Of a stretch of 64,000 bases of DNA, positions 43,761 to 52,854 are shown one piece after another (the first letter of the stretch is position 1; each line of letters opens with the position of its first letter). The DNA is from Rhizobiales bacterium NRL2. GTDB lineage: Bacteria; Pseudomonadota; Alphaproteobacteria; Minwuiales; Minwuiaceae. Both the position numbers and the translations under genes were made by a program. The stretch spans positions 3,959,031 to 4,023,030 of the forward strand of contig CP016093.1 of NCBI GenBank assembly GCA_001664005.1, in the 5' to 3' direction. The notes beneath the pieces are model-generated. The model did no database searches, was not told where the DNA came from, and worked only from the letters and a program-made list of their open reading frames with translations.

Positions 43761-43815
43761 CGGTAAGCGCCGATGACCACCGCGCTACCCAGCTACACCA
43801 CGTCCGGGGACGTCA
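43761..43815 (-). other. tRNA-like 5' fragment
   Basis: Read on the minus strand, the segment contains GTGTAGCTGGGTAGCGC, which folds as a D-arm (GTGT/GCGC stem, loop AGCTGGGTA with the GG pair). The anticodon and T arms expected towards lower coordinates cannot be completed and are replaced by the CAGGGAA cluster. It may be a truncated tRNA gene marking an old integration site. Confidence 0.35.
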
Positions 43816-43969
43816 CCGAAACTTGTCGCCCTCAGCGGCCGCCTCGGCCGATCAAATTTTATCTGACAGCCTCCTGGCCGACCTTCCATTGCGCTGAGGG
43901 CGTGTGCGCCGGCGATGGTCGCAAACCCGGAAGATCGATAGGATCGCCAGAACGACGGGGGACATACTG

Positions 43970-44410
43970 GTGGCCAGCGAAACCGAACTGCTCGAAAAGC
44001 TGGAGAAGATCGAGGCGCTCTTCGCGGGTGCCACGACCCCCGGCGAGAAGGCCGCGGCCGATGCGGCAGCGGACCGTATCCGGGCCCGGCTCAAGCAGAC
44101 GGAACGTCGGGAGAAAGCCGCCGAGATCAGGTTCAGCCTGCCCGACCCATGGTCGCGTCAACTTTTCTGTGCGCTTTGCCGGCGCTACGGCCTCCGGCCG
44201 TACCGCTACCGTCGCATGCAACGGCAGAGCATCGTCGTGCGGGCACCCTCGAGCTTCGTCGATGAGGTGCTGTTGCCCGAATACCAGCAACTCAACGAGG
44301 CGCTCACCGTATACCTGGCCGAAATCACCGACACGGTGATCCGAACCGCAATCCACGGTGAGACCAGCGAGGCCGAGGTCGTCGCCGAGCGGCCTCAGGT
44401 CGGTCGGTGA
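43970..44410 (+). CDS. Hypothetical protein upstream of RecD2-like helicase
   Basis: A 146-residue protein from the GTG at 43970 (the frame is open to 43904, but GGGGGACATACT precedes this GTG). The N-terminal half is a charged helix (ETELLEKLEKIEALFAGATT). The C-terminal half has the conserved-looking block WSRQLFCALCRRYGLRPYRY, then APSSFVDEVLLPEYQQLNEA. I have a sense that this block recurs in mobile-element neighbourhoods of alphaproteobacteria, but I cannot name a family. Its stop overlaps the helicase start (GTGA), so it is translationally coupled to it. Confidence 0.6.
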   Translation: MASETELLEKLEKIEALFAGATTPGEKAAADAAADRIRARLKQTERREKAAEIRFSLPDPWSRQLFCALCRRYGLRPYRYRRMQRQSIVVRAPSSFVDEVLLPEYQQLNEALTVYLAEITDTVIRTAIHGETSEAEVVAERPQVGR

Positions 44411-46586
44411 CCACGTACGGCACCCGAGAAGTGCTCGCCGGCCTCGTCGAGCGTGTCACGTTCCACAGCCTCGAGAGCGGTTTTTGCGTTCTGCGGGTGA
44501 AGGCACGCGGTCACCGCGACCTGATCACGACGGTCGGCCACGCGGCGTCGATCTCGGCCGGCGAATGGGTGACCGCGTCCGGCGAATGGGTCAACGACCG
44601 CATCCACGGTCCGCAGTTCAAGGCGCGGTTCCTGAAGACCTCGGCGCCATCGTCGCTCGAAGGCATCGAGAAATACCTCGGCTCCGGCATGATCCGAGGC
44701 ATCGGACCGGTCTACGCCAAGCGGATGGTCAACCAATTCGGCAAGGACGTCTTCGACATCATCGAGGCGGCGCCCGAGCGGCTCAGGGAAATCGAAGGCA
44801 TCGGGCCGAAGCGGGCCGACAGGATCACCTCGGCCTGGGCGGACAGAAGGTCATCCGGGAGATCATGGTGTTTCTGCACAGCCATGGTGTCGGGACCGCC
44901 CGAGCGGTACGCATCTTCAAGACCTATGGCACGGATGCGGTCCAGGTCATGAGCGAGAACCCTTATCGTCTGGCCAGAGATATCCGCGGTATCGGGTTCC
45001 GGACCGCGGACATGATCGCGGAGAAGCTCGGGATCGAGAAGACCGCGATGATCCGCGTGCGGGCCGGAATCTCCTACGCGCTGACCGAGGCGATGAGTGA
45101 CGGCCATTGCGGCCTGCCGATGGACGAACTGGTCCCGCTGGCCTTCAAGCTGCTGGAGGTGCCGGACACGCTGATCCAGACCGCGATCGATCTGGAAATG
45201 ACCCAAGGCACGATCACGGCCGATACGGTTGCAGGGACGGCGTGTGTCTTTCTGAGCGGGCTTTATCACGCGGAGCGCGCCATCGCTGATCGGCTCCGCT
45301 GCCTGAACGCCGGGTCCATGCCATGGCCGGAACTCGATGCCGAGAAGGCGCTGCCGTGGATCGAAATGAAGACGGGTCTCACCCTTGCGCAGAGCCAGGC
45401 CGAGGCCATCCGCCTCGCCCTTCGCTCGAAGGTGATGGTGATCACCGGTGGCCCGGGCGTCGGCAAGACCACGATCGTCAACTCGATCCTGCAGATCCTG
45501 AGCGCAAAGGCGGTGCGGCTCCTGCTCTGCGCACCGACCGGGCGGGCCGCAAAGCGGATGAAAGAGGCCACCGGCATGGATGCCCGGACCATCCATCGCC
45601 TGCTGGAGATCGACCCGAAGTCCTTCGGCTTCAAGCGCAACGAGGACAACCCGCTGGAATGCGATCTGCTGGTTGTCGATGAAAGTTCGATGGTCGATGT
45701 CTCGCTGATGCAATCGCTGCTGAAGGCGGTTCCGGATAGCGCCGCCCTTCTGATCGTCGGCGATATCGACCAGCTGCCATCCGTGGGGCCGGGTCAGGTC
45801 CTGGCCGACATCATCGGCTCGGGGAAAATTCCGGTCATGCGGCTGACGGAGGTGTTCCGCCAGGCGGCCCGCAGCAAGATCATCACGAGCGCGCACCGGA
45901 TAAACCAGGGTCAGATACCGGACCTCACCCGACCAGTCGGCGAGAGCGATTTCTACTTCGTCGCCGCCGAAGATCCGGAGCAGGCCGTCGCGCGCATCCT
46001 GGAATTGGTGAAGTTCCGGATCCCGAAGCGCTTCGGGCTGGATCCCATCCGGGACATTCAGGTGCTCTGTCCGATGAACCGCGGCGGTGTCGGCGCCCGC
46101 TCGCTGAACGTCGAACTGCAGGCCGCACTCAATCCCTCCGGCGACAACAGGATCGAACGCTTCGGTTGGACATTCGCACCCGACGACAAGGTCATGCAGA
46201 TCCAGAACGACTACGACAAGGAGGTCTACAACGGCGACATCGGCTACGTGGACGGGCTGAACGCAGACGAAGGCGAGTTGGTCGTCGATTTCGATGGCCG
46301 TGCGGTCAGCTATGTCTTCGGCGAGCTCGACACGCTGGTGCCAGCCTATGCCGCGACGATCCACAAGAGCCAGGGGTCGGAGTATCCCGCGGTCGTCATC
46401 CCGCTGCTGACCCAGCATTACGCGATGTTGCAGCGTAATCTGCTCTACACGGGGATCACCCGCGGCAAGCAGCTCGTCGTGCTTGTCGGCCAGCGGAAGG
46501 CCGTGGCCATCGCGGTGAAGAACGTGTCCGGCCGGCGAGTGTGGTCGAAGCTGGACGAATGGCTGGTTGAAGAGTGTAGCGCGTGA
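44407..46586 (+). pseudogene. recD2: RecD2/TraA-like SF1 DNA helicase with a frameshift
   Basis: The protein begins at GTG 44407 in one frame (FHSLESGFCVLRVKARGHRD, helix-hairpin-helix RLREIEGIGPKRADRI). After A-W-A at about 44843 the family sequence continues in the next frame (QKVIREIMVFLHSHGVGTAR) to 46586. One missing base in the codon around 44842-44844 explains this. The rest is complete: Walker A GGPGVGKTT, Walker B LVVDESSM, the QLPSVGPGQVL region, and the C-terminal AYAATIHKSQGSEYPAVV helicase motif. RecD2-type helicases unwind DNA 5' to 3'. Either a true loss of function or a sequencing error. Confidence 0.8.
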
Positions 46587-47293
46587 TCGAGTTCAAGACG
46601 ATACCAGATGATCACCCGGCGCTTTGCCATTCGCCGATGGTTCGAGGACTCGTAAAGACCTGCGACTACATCGCCGAACATGGCGGCATCGGCCTGACGC
46701 CGTCGAGGGCCTTCAATCGCAAATTCGTTGAGTGGGCGGCGGGCGAGTTCGACTGGCCGGGCTATACCGAGGCCGATCTCTACGCGATCAACAAGGTCCT
46801 GAACGAGATCGACTTCCCGCCGCTCGAGTTGCTGCACGGACTGATGAATTTGATGAAGCTCGGCCGGCACTACAAAGGCCAGTTCAGGCTGACCAGATCG
46901 GGTCAGGCGCTGGTCGGCCACCCCGGTCAGATCTTCGGCACCGTCGTCCCGTTCTTCGTCTTCCGGGTGAACCATGCCAGCTTATCGCGGTTCGAAGATG
47001 AGCCGATCCTTGGCAACTGGGACATCTTTCTCAACGTGCTGAACGTCGAGACCGAGGATGGCGCCACGGGCGCGGATCTTCGCCGCGTGTTCTATGGCGA
47101 GCCCGGTTCTGGCTACGACAAGATGATGGGCCGGCTCTACGTCGAGGTCCTGAGGCCGCTCTGCTGGGCGGGTCTTCTGAAGAAGGAAGAGAGCGCAACC
47201 CGGTACCGCACCGAGGAGGCGCTGTTTCTCAAGACACCGCTGTGGAAGGTCGCGCTGGCACTCGATATCGACGGCGGGCATCGTCATGTGTGA
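46583..47293 (+). CDS. Hypothetical protein coupled to RecD2-like helicase
   Basis: A 236-residue cytoplasmic protein starting with GTG at 46583, overlapping the helicase stop. It has an N-terminal helical region (VRGLVKTCDYIAEHGGIGLT), a middle with LHGLMNLMKLGRHYKGQFRL and TRSGQALVGHPGQIFG, and a winged-helix-like end (LRPLCWAGLLKKEESATRYR). A DNA-binding or plasmid-type function is possible. I do not recognise the family. The tight coupling suggests it works with the helicase. Confidence 0.6.
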   Translation: MIEFKTIPDDHPALCHSPMVRGLVKTCDYIAEHGGIGLTPSRAFNRKFVEWAAGEFDWPGYTEADLYAINKVLNEIDFPPLELLHGLMNLMKLGRHYKGQFRLTRSGQALVGHPGQIFGTVVPFFVFRVNHASLSRFEDEPILGNWDIFLNVLNVETEDGATGADLRRVFYGEPGSGYDKMMGRLYVEVLRPLCWAGLLKKEESATRYRTEEALFLKTPLWKVALALDIDGGHRHV

Positions 47294-47455
47294 ACGGCCG
47301 ATCGAAACAGCGGCCTGTTCACCTCCCAGACTGGCAAAACAGCGACTTATGTGATCTACTTTTCTTCGGTGGAAAGGCTGGCCCGACGCAGTCTTTCCAA
47401 TTTGTCACCCGCGGCGAATTCCTGATGTCCGCCGCGCATTCGTCGGAGTCCGATC

Positions 47456-48169
47456 ATGCCTTTGCTGAATATCAACCGCCCGGATGGTTTCAACGTACTC
47501 CTCGGTAGGATGCTCTATCCGGACAAGCGGCCGGATGAAACCAGGCGCGCCGCGGATTGCGCAAGCCAGATCACAGCGGCAGCGATCTCAGCCTATCCGG
47601 GACGGGTTGGGGAGATTTGGCGCGAGGGGTTGTCCGGAAAGCATAGTGCGATCAACGTCGGACTCGACGATCTGCCGACGCGATGGCGGCGCGGCACAGC
47701 CGCCGGCGCGACACTCTGGATGCTTTTCGCGCTTCACGGTTCGGAGCCTCAAAGAGCATCCTGGAACTTGGCCGCTGACCTGGTCGAGGAGCATGCAAAG
47801 GATCCCGACTTTCCGAAGGACAAGACAACGCTGCTCAATTGCGTCAAGCAGTTCCGGCCTGTGCTTCATTTCTGGGGCGCCCTCTGGATGCGTGAGGGCG
47901 GCTTTCGCGTCGATTTCGAGAACCAGGGCCCGGCCGTTGATGACTTCCGACGTTTTCTGACCACGGCGGAAATCCTTCGGCAGTGGGGACAGGCAACTCA
48001 GTCCGGGCGAAAGCCCAACAAACCATTCCTGCCGGCAAACATGTGGACGGTCCCGCAGGAATTGCTGCTGCTGGAACCGCCCAAAGGGCCGGTAAAGCTT
48101 CATGCGCTCACTCTGGATGAGGCCATCTTTAATGGCCGCAAAAAGCCCGGTCGGCCGAGGGTTGTGTAA
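47456..48169 (+). CDS. Hypothetical island protein
   Basis: A 237-residue protein with ATG at 47456 in AT-richer sequence. It is tryptophan-rich and helical (AAGATLWMLFALHGSEPQRA, LLNCVKQFRPVLHFWGALWM) with a basic C-terminus (NGRKKPGRPRVV). No known motif is visible. A 162-bp gap separates it from the previous gene and 102 bp from the methyltransferase, so it may be its own unit. Function unknown. Confidence 0.55.
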   Translation: MPLLNINRPDGFNVLLGRMLYPDKRPDETRRAADCASQITAAAISAYPGRVGEIWREGLSGKHSAINVGLDDLPTRWRRGTAAGATLWMLFALHGSEPQRASWNLAADLVEEHAKDPDFPKDKTTLLNCVKQFRPVLHFWGALWMREGGFRVDFENQGPAVDDFRRFLTTAEILRQWGQATQSGRKPNKPFLPANMWTVPQELLLLEPPKGPVKLHALTLDEAIFNGRKKPGRPRVV

Positions 48170-48239
48170 AACGCAAGCCATCTACTTTGTGGTTTGATTC
48201 TTCGTCTTTTATCTTTATCCGAATAGCGGCTACGGCCTT

Positions 48240-48261
48240 CTTCATCACGCCCATGATGAAG
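48240..48261 (+). promoter_or_regulatory. Hairpin overlapping the methyltransferase ribosome-binding site
   Basis: A perfect 8-bp inverted repeat, CTTCATCA and TGATGAAG, with a 6-base gap. The right arm ends inside the AAGGAA ribosome-binding site of the methyltransferase starting at 48272. In RNA the stem extends by a U-G and a U-A pair to 10 bp. It could hide the ribosome-binding site, or be a DNA operator. Confidence 0.5.
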
Positions 48262-48271
48262 GAAATTGGCT

Positions 48272-49684
48272 ATGTCGAAGCGATATCATCGCAAAACCCG
48301 CTCTCCTCGCTCCGCCGTTTGCACGCAGGCCATCGAACGCCGGCTGGGTCCGCTTGAAATCCAGGATGTGGCGATCGGCGAACTGAGGCCGAACCCGCGC
48401 AACCCGAAGACACATTCGGCGAAGCAGGTCGGGCAGATCGCGGCAAGCATCCGGGAGTTCGGGTTCTGCAACCCGATCCTGGTCGACGAGGACAGCCGGG
48501 TCATTGCCGGGCACGGGCGTCTCGAGGCGGCCCGGCTGCTGCAGATGGCCAGTGTACCGGTGATTCGGCTTGCCGGGCTCAGCGAGGCACAGAAGACGGC
48601 GCTGGCGATAGCCGACAACCGGATCGGGGAGAACGCGGGCTGGGACGAAGAGTTGCTTGCCCTTGAGATCGAGAGCCTGCTCGACACCGGGATCGACCTG
48701 ACCTTGACCGGCTTCGAGATGGGCGAGATCGACCTGGTTCTCCAGGAGGGCGAGGACGGCCCCGCCCTCGACGGCGACGACGAGATCCCGGAGGCGGGCG
48801 CCGATACACCGGCCGTCACGCGCCCGGGCGATCTCTGGCTGGTCGGCAAGCATCGCCTGCTCTGCGGCGATGCCCGTGACCCGGCTGCCTACGGGCGGCT
48901 GCTCGACGGTGAGACGGCGGCGCTCTGCTTTACCGACCCGCCCTACAATGTCGCGATCGGCGGACACGTCTCCGGCCTCGGCCGTCATCACCACCGCGAG
49001 TTCGCGATGGCGAGCGGCGAGATGGCGGAAGCCGACTTCGTCACTTTCCTCCGGACCACCCTCGGTAACGCGGCCCGGGTCAGCAGCGATGGCGCCATCC
49101 ACTTCGTCTGCATGGACTGGCGCCATATCCACGCCCTGCTGACCGCGGGGCGCGACGTCTACCGCGAGCTCAAGAACCTCTGCGTCTGGAACAAGGCCAA
49201 TGGCGGCATGGGCACGCTCTATCGCTCCAAGCACGAACTGGTCGCCGTCTTCAAGGCGGGCACGGCATCGCACATCAACAATGTCGATCTCGGCACCCAT
49301 GGCCGCTACCGGACCAATGTCTGGGACTATGCCGGCGCCAACAGCTTCGGCGCCGGCCGCGACGAGGCGCTCGCCATGCACCCCACCGTCAAGCCCGTCG
49401 GGCTGGTCGCCGACGCTATCCTCGATTGCTCGAACCGCGGCGACCTCGTCCTCGATCCCTTTGCCGGCGCGGGCACCACGCTCGTGGCGGCCGAGCGCAC
49501 GGGCCGGCGGTGCGTCGCGATGGAACTCGACCCCGCCTATGTCAACGTCACCATCCGGCGGTGCCGAAAGGCCTTCGGCGCGGAGATCACGCACGCGGAG
49601 ACCGGGCGGTCCTTCGACGAACTGGCGGAGGAGCGACTGGCGGATGAGCGCCGGGCCGACCAGGCAGAGGAGGCCGGCAAATGA
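48272..49684 (+). CDS. ParB-domain DNA methyltransferase (N4/N6 type)
   Basis: A 470-residue fusion with ATG at 48272. The N-terminal part (about 30-125) is a ParB/sulfiredoxin-like domain (LRPNPRNPKTHSAKQVGQIA, VIAGHGRLEAARLL). The catalytic part is a beta-type amino methyltransferase: motif IV DPPYN at 222-226 comes before motif I DPFAGAGTT at 395-403. Target sequence unknown. Such ParB-methyltransferase fusions are common on phages and islands of alphaproteobacteria, often next to a terminase, as here: the next gene (DUF5681) starts within the stop region (4-bp overlap). Confidence 0.88.
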   Translation: MSKRYHRKTRSPRSAVCTQAIERRLGPLEIQDVAIGELRPNPRNPKTHSAKQVGQIAASIREFGFCNPILVDEDSRVIAGHGRLEAARLLQMASVPVIRLAGLSEAQKTALAIADNRIGENAGWDEELLALEIESLLDTGIDLTLTGFEMGEIDLVLQEGEDGPALDGDDEIPEAGADTPAVTRPGDLWLVGKHRLLCGDARDPAAYGRLLDGETAALCFTDPPYNVAIGGHVSGLGRHHHREFAMASGEMAEADFVTFLRTTLGNAARVSSDGAIHFVCMDWRHIHALLTAGRDVYRELKNLCVWNKANGGMGTLYRSKHELVAVFKAGTASHINNVDLGTHGRYRTNVWDYAGANSFGAGRDEALAMHPTVKPVGLVADAILDCSNRGDLVLDPFAGAGTTLVAAERTGRRCVAMELDPAYVNVTIRRCRKAFGAEITHAETGRSFDELAEERLADERRADQAEEAGK

Positions 49685-50130
49685 GCGAGGACGAAAACGA
49701 AGACAAGGTCGGCTACGGGCACCCGCCGAAACACTCGCGCTTCAAGCCCGGCCAGTCCGGCAACCCGAAGGGCCGGCCAAAGGGCCACCGGAACTTCGGA
49801 ACGGATTTGCGCGAGGTCCTGGCCATGACCGTCGAAGTCAAGGTCAGGGGAAAAGCCCGGACGCTCACCTCACAGCAGGCGATGCTTTACCGACTGCTTG
49901 AAAAAGCTTTGAAAGGAGAAAACCGGGCAAGCCAGCTGCTGCTCGATCTGGCCGCCCGCTACAACGGGGAGGCGCCGGCACATGACAGTGACCCGGCGCT
50001 CCCCGACGAGGACCAGGCGATCCTCAAGCAGTACCTGGCCTCCGGGCAGGCGAAGGCACCGGACGATGCAACGACAGAGGATCAGGACGGGGGACCGGAG
50101 AAGTCCGGCCAGGAGGACGAGGATGAATGA
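49681..50130 (+). CDS. DUF5681 domain protein, putative small terminase-like
   Basis: A 149-residue protein. The N-terminus has the DUF5681 signature RFKPGQSGNPKGRPKGHRNF, followed by a helical middle (QQAMLYRLLEKALKGENRAS) and an acidic tail. DUF5681 proteins lie directly before terminase large subunits in many prophages and are thought to take the DNA-recognition (small terminase) role. It overlaps the methyltransferase by four bases and the terminase start by eight bases, forming a tight three-gene unit. Confidence 0.8.
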   Translation: MSEDENEDKVGYGHPPKHSRFKPGQSGNPKGRPKGHRNFGTDLREVLAMTVEVKVRGKARTLTSQQAMLYRLLEKALKGENRASQLLLDLAARYNGEAPAHDSDPALPDEDQAILKQYLASGQAKAPDDATTEDQDGGPEKSGQEDEDE

Positions 50131-51580
50131 CCGCCGCCTCCTGGACGCGCTTCTCCGAACGGACCTGAATGCATTCATCCAGAAATGCTTCACCACCCTC
50201 TCGCCCGGAACAGAATTCAAGGCCAACTGGCACATCAGGGCAATCACCTATGAGCTCGGGCAATGCCTGGAGAACGATGGCGGCCGGTTGGTGATCACCC
50301 AGCCGCCGCGGTCGCTGAAGTCGATTTCCACCTCCGTCGCCTTCGTCGCCTGGGCCCTCGGTCATAACCCGGCCATGCGGTTCATCTGCGTCAGCTACAG
50401 CAACGAGCTCTCGGAGGAACTCGCCCGCCAGTTCCGCCTGGTGGTGGACAGCGACTGGTACCGCCGCCTGTTCCCGGCCATGAAGCTGTCGCGGTCAACC
50501 GCGACGGAGTATGTGACGACGAGGGGCGGCGGGCGCCTGGCCACGTCCGTCGGCGGCACGCTGACCGGCCGGGGCGCCGACATCATCATCATCGACGATC
50601 CCATGAAGGCGTCGGACGCGCAGTCCGAGTCCGCCCGGCGCAAGGTCAACAACTGGTTCGCCGAGACCCTCTCGACCCGCCTGAACGACAAGCGAAAAGG
50701 CGCGATCATTCTGGTGATGCAGCGCCTCCACGAGGAAGATCTCGCAGGCTACGTCCTCGAAGCCGGCAATTGGCGTCACCTCGACCTGCCGGCCATCGCC
50801 ATCGAGGACGAGCAGATCCGCATCGGGCCGAAGCCGGGGGACATCCACTATCGGCGGAAGGGCGACCTCCTCCACCCCGACCGGGAGCCCCGGGAGACCA
50901 TCGAGCGAATGCGCGGCGAACTGGGCAGTCTCGCCTTCTCGGCCCAGTACCAGCAGCGGCCGGTGCCCCTGGAGGGCAATCTCGTCCGTCGCGACTGGTT
51001 CCGGCGCTACGACACGGCACCCGTGAGGAGCGAGAACATGACCGTGGTCCAGAGCTGGGACATCGCGGGGGCGATCGGCGAACGGGCCGACTACTCCGTT
51101 TGCACGACCTGGCTGGTCGACGGCCGCAGGCTCCATCTTGTCGACGTCTGGCGCGGGCGGCTCGAATTCCCCGCTCTGCGCAAGCGGGTGATCGGGCATG
51201 CGATGGACCACCAGGCCAATGTGGTGCTGGTCGAGAAAGCCGGGCTGGGGCTGAGCCTGGTCCAGGATCTGCAACAAGGTGCCCCCGACAGCTTCCCCAG
51301 CCTGATCGGCATTGCCCCCGAGGGCGACAAGGTCGTCCGCATGGTGGCGCAGAGCCAGCGGCTTGAGGCCGGCGACGTGTTCCTGCCGGAGAAGGCGCCA
51401 TGGCTGGCGGACTTCCTTCACGAGGTTCTGGCCTTCCCTCACGGACGCAATGACGACCAGGTCGACAGCCTGTCTCAGTTCCTCAAATGGCAGCGGTATT
51501 GGGAGCCCCCGATCGACATCGGCAGCCCCGGCGGCGATCGAATTGAGAATATCCTGCCGCCGTTCGAATACGATGACTGA
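50123..51580 (+). CDS. Phage terminase large subunit
   Basis: A 485-residue packaging motor with ATG at 50123. The ATPase domain has a Walker A-like QPPRSLKS (60-67) and Walker B DIIIIDDP (residues 153-160), with QRLHEEDLAGYVL as coupling region. The nuclease domain shows VQSWDIAG with the first metal aspartate and GRNDDQVDSL with the last acidic cluster. All motifs needed for activity seem present. It is not followed by portal, protease or capsid genes, which is unusual for a prophage. Confidence 0.88.
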   Translation: MNDRRLLDALLRTDLNAFIQKCFTTLSPGTEFKANWHIRAITYELGQCLENDGGRLVITQPPRSLKSISTSVAFVAWALGHNPAMRFICVSYSNELSEELARQFRLVVDSDWYRRLFPAMKLSRSTATEYVTTRGGGRLATSVGGTLTGRGADIIIIDDPMKASDAQSESARRKVNNWFAETLSTRLNDKRKGAIILVMQRLHEEDLAGYVLEAGNWRHLDLPAIAIEDEQIRIGPKPGDIHYRRKGDLLHPDREPRETIERMRGELGSLAFSAQYQQRPVPLEGNLVRRDWFRRYDTAPVRSENMTVVQSWDIAGAIGERADYSVCTTWLVDGRRLHLVDVWRGRLEFPALRKRVIGHAMDHQANVVLVEKAGLGLSLVQDLQQGAPDSFPSLIGIAPEGDKVVRMVAQSQRLEAGDVFLPEKAPWLADFLHEVLAFPHGRNDDQVDSLSQFLKWQRYWEPPIDIGSPGGDRIENILPPFEYDD

Positions 51581-51588
51581 CGCAAGCC

Positions 51589-51612
51589 GCATCCGCATCC
51601 GCATCCGCACCC
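51589..51612 (+). repeat. Short tandem repeat, four GCATCC units
   Basis: Three exact GCATCC units and a fourth GCACCC lie just after the terminase stop. They give a run of isoleucine-arginine codons in one frame that does not belong to a convincing gene. Confidence 0.7.
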
Positions 51613-51794
51613 GTGCCGGCGCCACCGCCGGGGTCCGGCGCCGGCGACTCACGGCATGCAAGGGGGGCTCGGGGCCATGTCGCCCACCCTCATGGGCACA
51701 CAGGGGCGCCAGGTGGATCGCCGAGGCCGTTGACCGGCCGCCCTCGCAGGCGCCCGTCCAGGCGGCCCGGATGCCCCTCCAGGGGCCCTCTCGG

Positions 51795-52733
51795 CTACCG
51801 GGTCCGTTCCACCAGCCAGTCGAAGAGGCCGACGTCGATCGCCCGCTCCGCCACCTCGGCGGCGGCCCACAGGTGCCGGCCGGGACCAGCCTCCAGGACG
51901 AGGGCACCGGCGGGGCTGTGGCAGACGAAGAAGAACCGCTCGCAGCTGCCGTCACGCTCGAAGCGGCCCAGGTAGTCGTCCAGCGCGCTCTGCGTCGCCC
52001 TGGACTTGACCTGCACCCAGGCGCGCTCGCCGGTCACGGGCTGATCGAGGATGAGATCGACGTCGGGCATGGTCTTGCCGAGGGTGCTCGTCCGCCGCCA
52101 GCCGCCGCGGGCGAACATCAGGTCGACCAGGGTCTCGAACTCGGCCCAGTGCAGCTCCGCGATCATGCGGCGGGCAATATCCTGCATCCGCGCCTTGACC
52201 GCCACGGCCTCCTCGTGAACCGGGTTGGGCTCGCCGCGGATGCGGCGCAGAAGATAGGCCGCCGCCGGGACATCGCAGACGGTCCGGCGGTAGTTCGCCG
52301 TCTTCGTCAGGACCGAGCTCAGCGTCCGCACGAAGAGGGGCTCGCCCGTCAGGCTGTCGCGGCGCCAGCCCCCGCGCGCCATCCGGTAGCGTGTTGGCGT
52401 CCCCGGCGACGGGTCATCGGCCGGCCGGGGCGGGCCGTCGGCAAAGGCCCACCAGAGATGGCCATCGGCGAAGGTGACCCACAGGGTCTGCGGGTCGGCC
52501 TCGTAGAAGGCGCGGAGCTCGCGGAGGTCCTCGGCGATCGCCTGCCGGCCGCGCCCGGCCTCGGCCAGCTGCCGGGCAACGGCGTCCCAGTCGCCCCGGG
52601 CGCAGGCGTCGTGGGCCGCCTCCGGAAACCCGAAGGGGATGACGCCATCCCGGATCGCCGCTTCGGCCCACGCACCCCCGCTACCGAGCTTGATGTAGCG
52701 CACTGCCGTCGGTTCGAACGTCTTCGGGGTCAA
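51795..52733 (-). CDS. Restriction-endonuclease-like protein (Mrr-type nuclease domain)
   Basis: A 312-residue protein starting with TTG at 52733, supported by AGGAGG eight bases upstream. The C-terminal third (from about 195) is a PD-(D/E)xK nuclease of the Mrr kind: WAEFETLVDLMFARGGWRR, then D224/D226 in MPDVDLIL and Q241-V-K243 in WVQVKS. The N-terminal 170 residues have a beta-rich part (WVTFADGHLWWAFADG) that could read modified DNA or bases. It may be a stand-alone restriction or anti-phage effector. It is divergent from a small XRE regulator over AAGTC repeats. Confidence 0.72.
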   Translation of the reverse strand: MTPKTFEPTAVRYIKLGSGGAWAEAAIRDGVIPFGFPEAAHDACARGDWDAVARQLAEAGRGRQAIAEDLRELRAFYEADPQTLWVTFADGHLWWAFADGPPRPADDPSPGTPTRYRMARGGWRRDSLTGEPLFVRTLSSVLTKTANYRRTVCDVPAAAYLLRRIRGEPNPVHEEAVAVKARMQDIARRMIAELHWAEFETLVDLMFARGGWRRTSTLGKTMPDVDLILDQPVTGERAWVQVKSRATQSALDDYLGRFERDGSCERFFFVCHSPAGALVLEAGPGRHLWAAAEVAERAIDVGLFDWLVERTR

Positions 52734-52755
52734 GCTGCCGCCTCCTGTCGACGAT

Positions 52756-52823
52756 AAGTCTCACCGACTTCCGCCCAGGCGCGGCGGCCAAGTCAAGTCG
52801 AATGTCACCGATCGTCTGTAGAC
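52756..52823. promoter_or_regulatory. AAGTC repeats and palindromes, candidate XRE operators
   Basis: An inverted repeat AAGTC-N5-GACTT (52756-52770) is followed by two tandem AAGTC units (52790-52799) and a perfect 10-bp palindrome GTCTGTAGAC (52814-52823). The first lies 23 bp from the nuclease start and the last 31 bp from the XRE start. Their arrangement resembles controller-protein boxes. Confidence 0.6.
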
Positions 52824-52854
52824 CGATAATCTGCATCGGCCTGACATCCTGTGC

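Noticed and set aside
44712-46418. Minus-strand open frame opposite the RecD2-like helicase
   Set aside because: Antisense shadow. The helicase motifs on the plus strand are complete apart from the frameshift.
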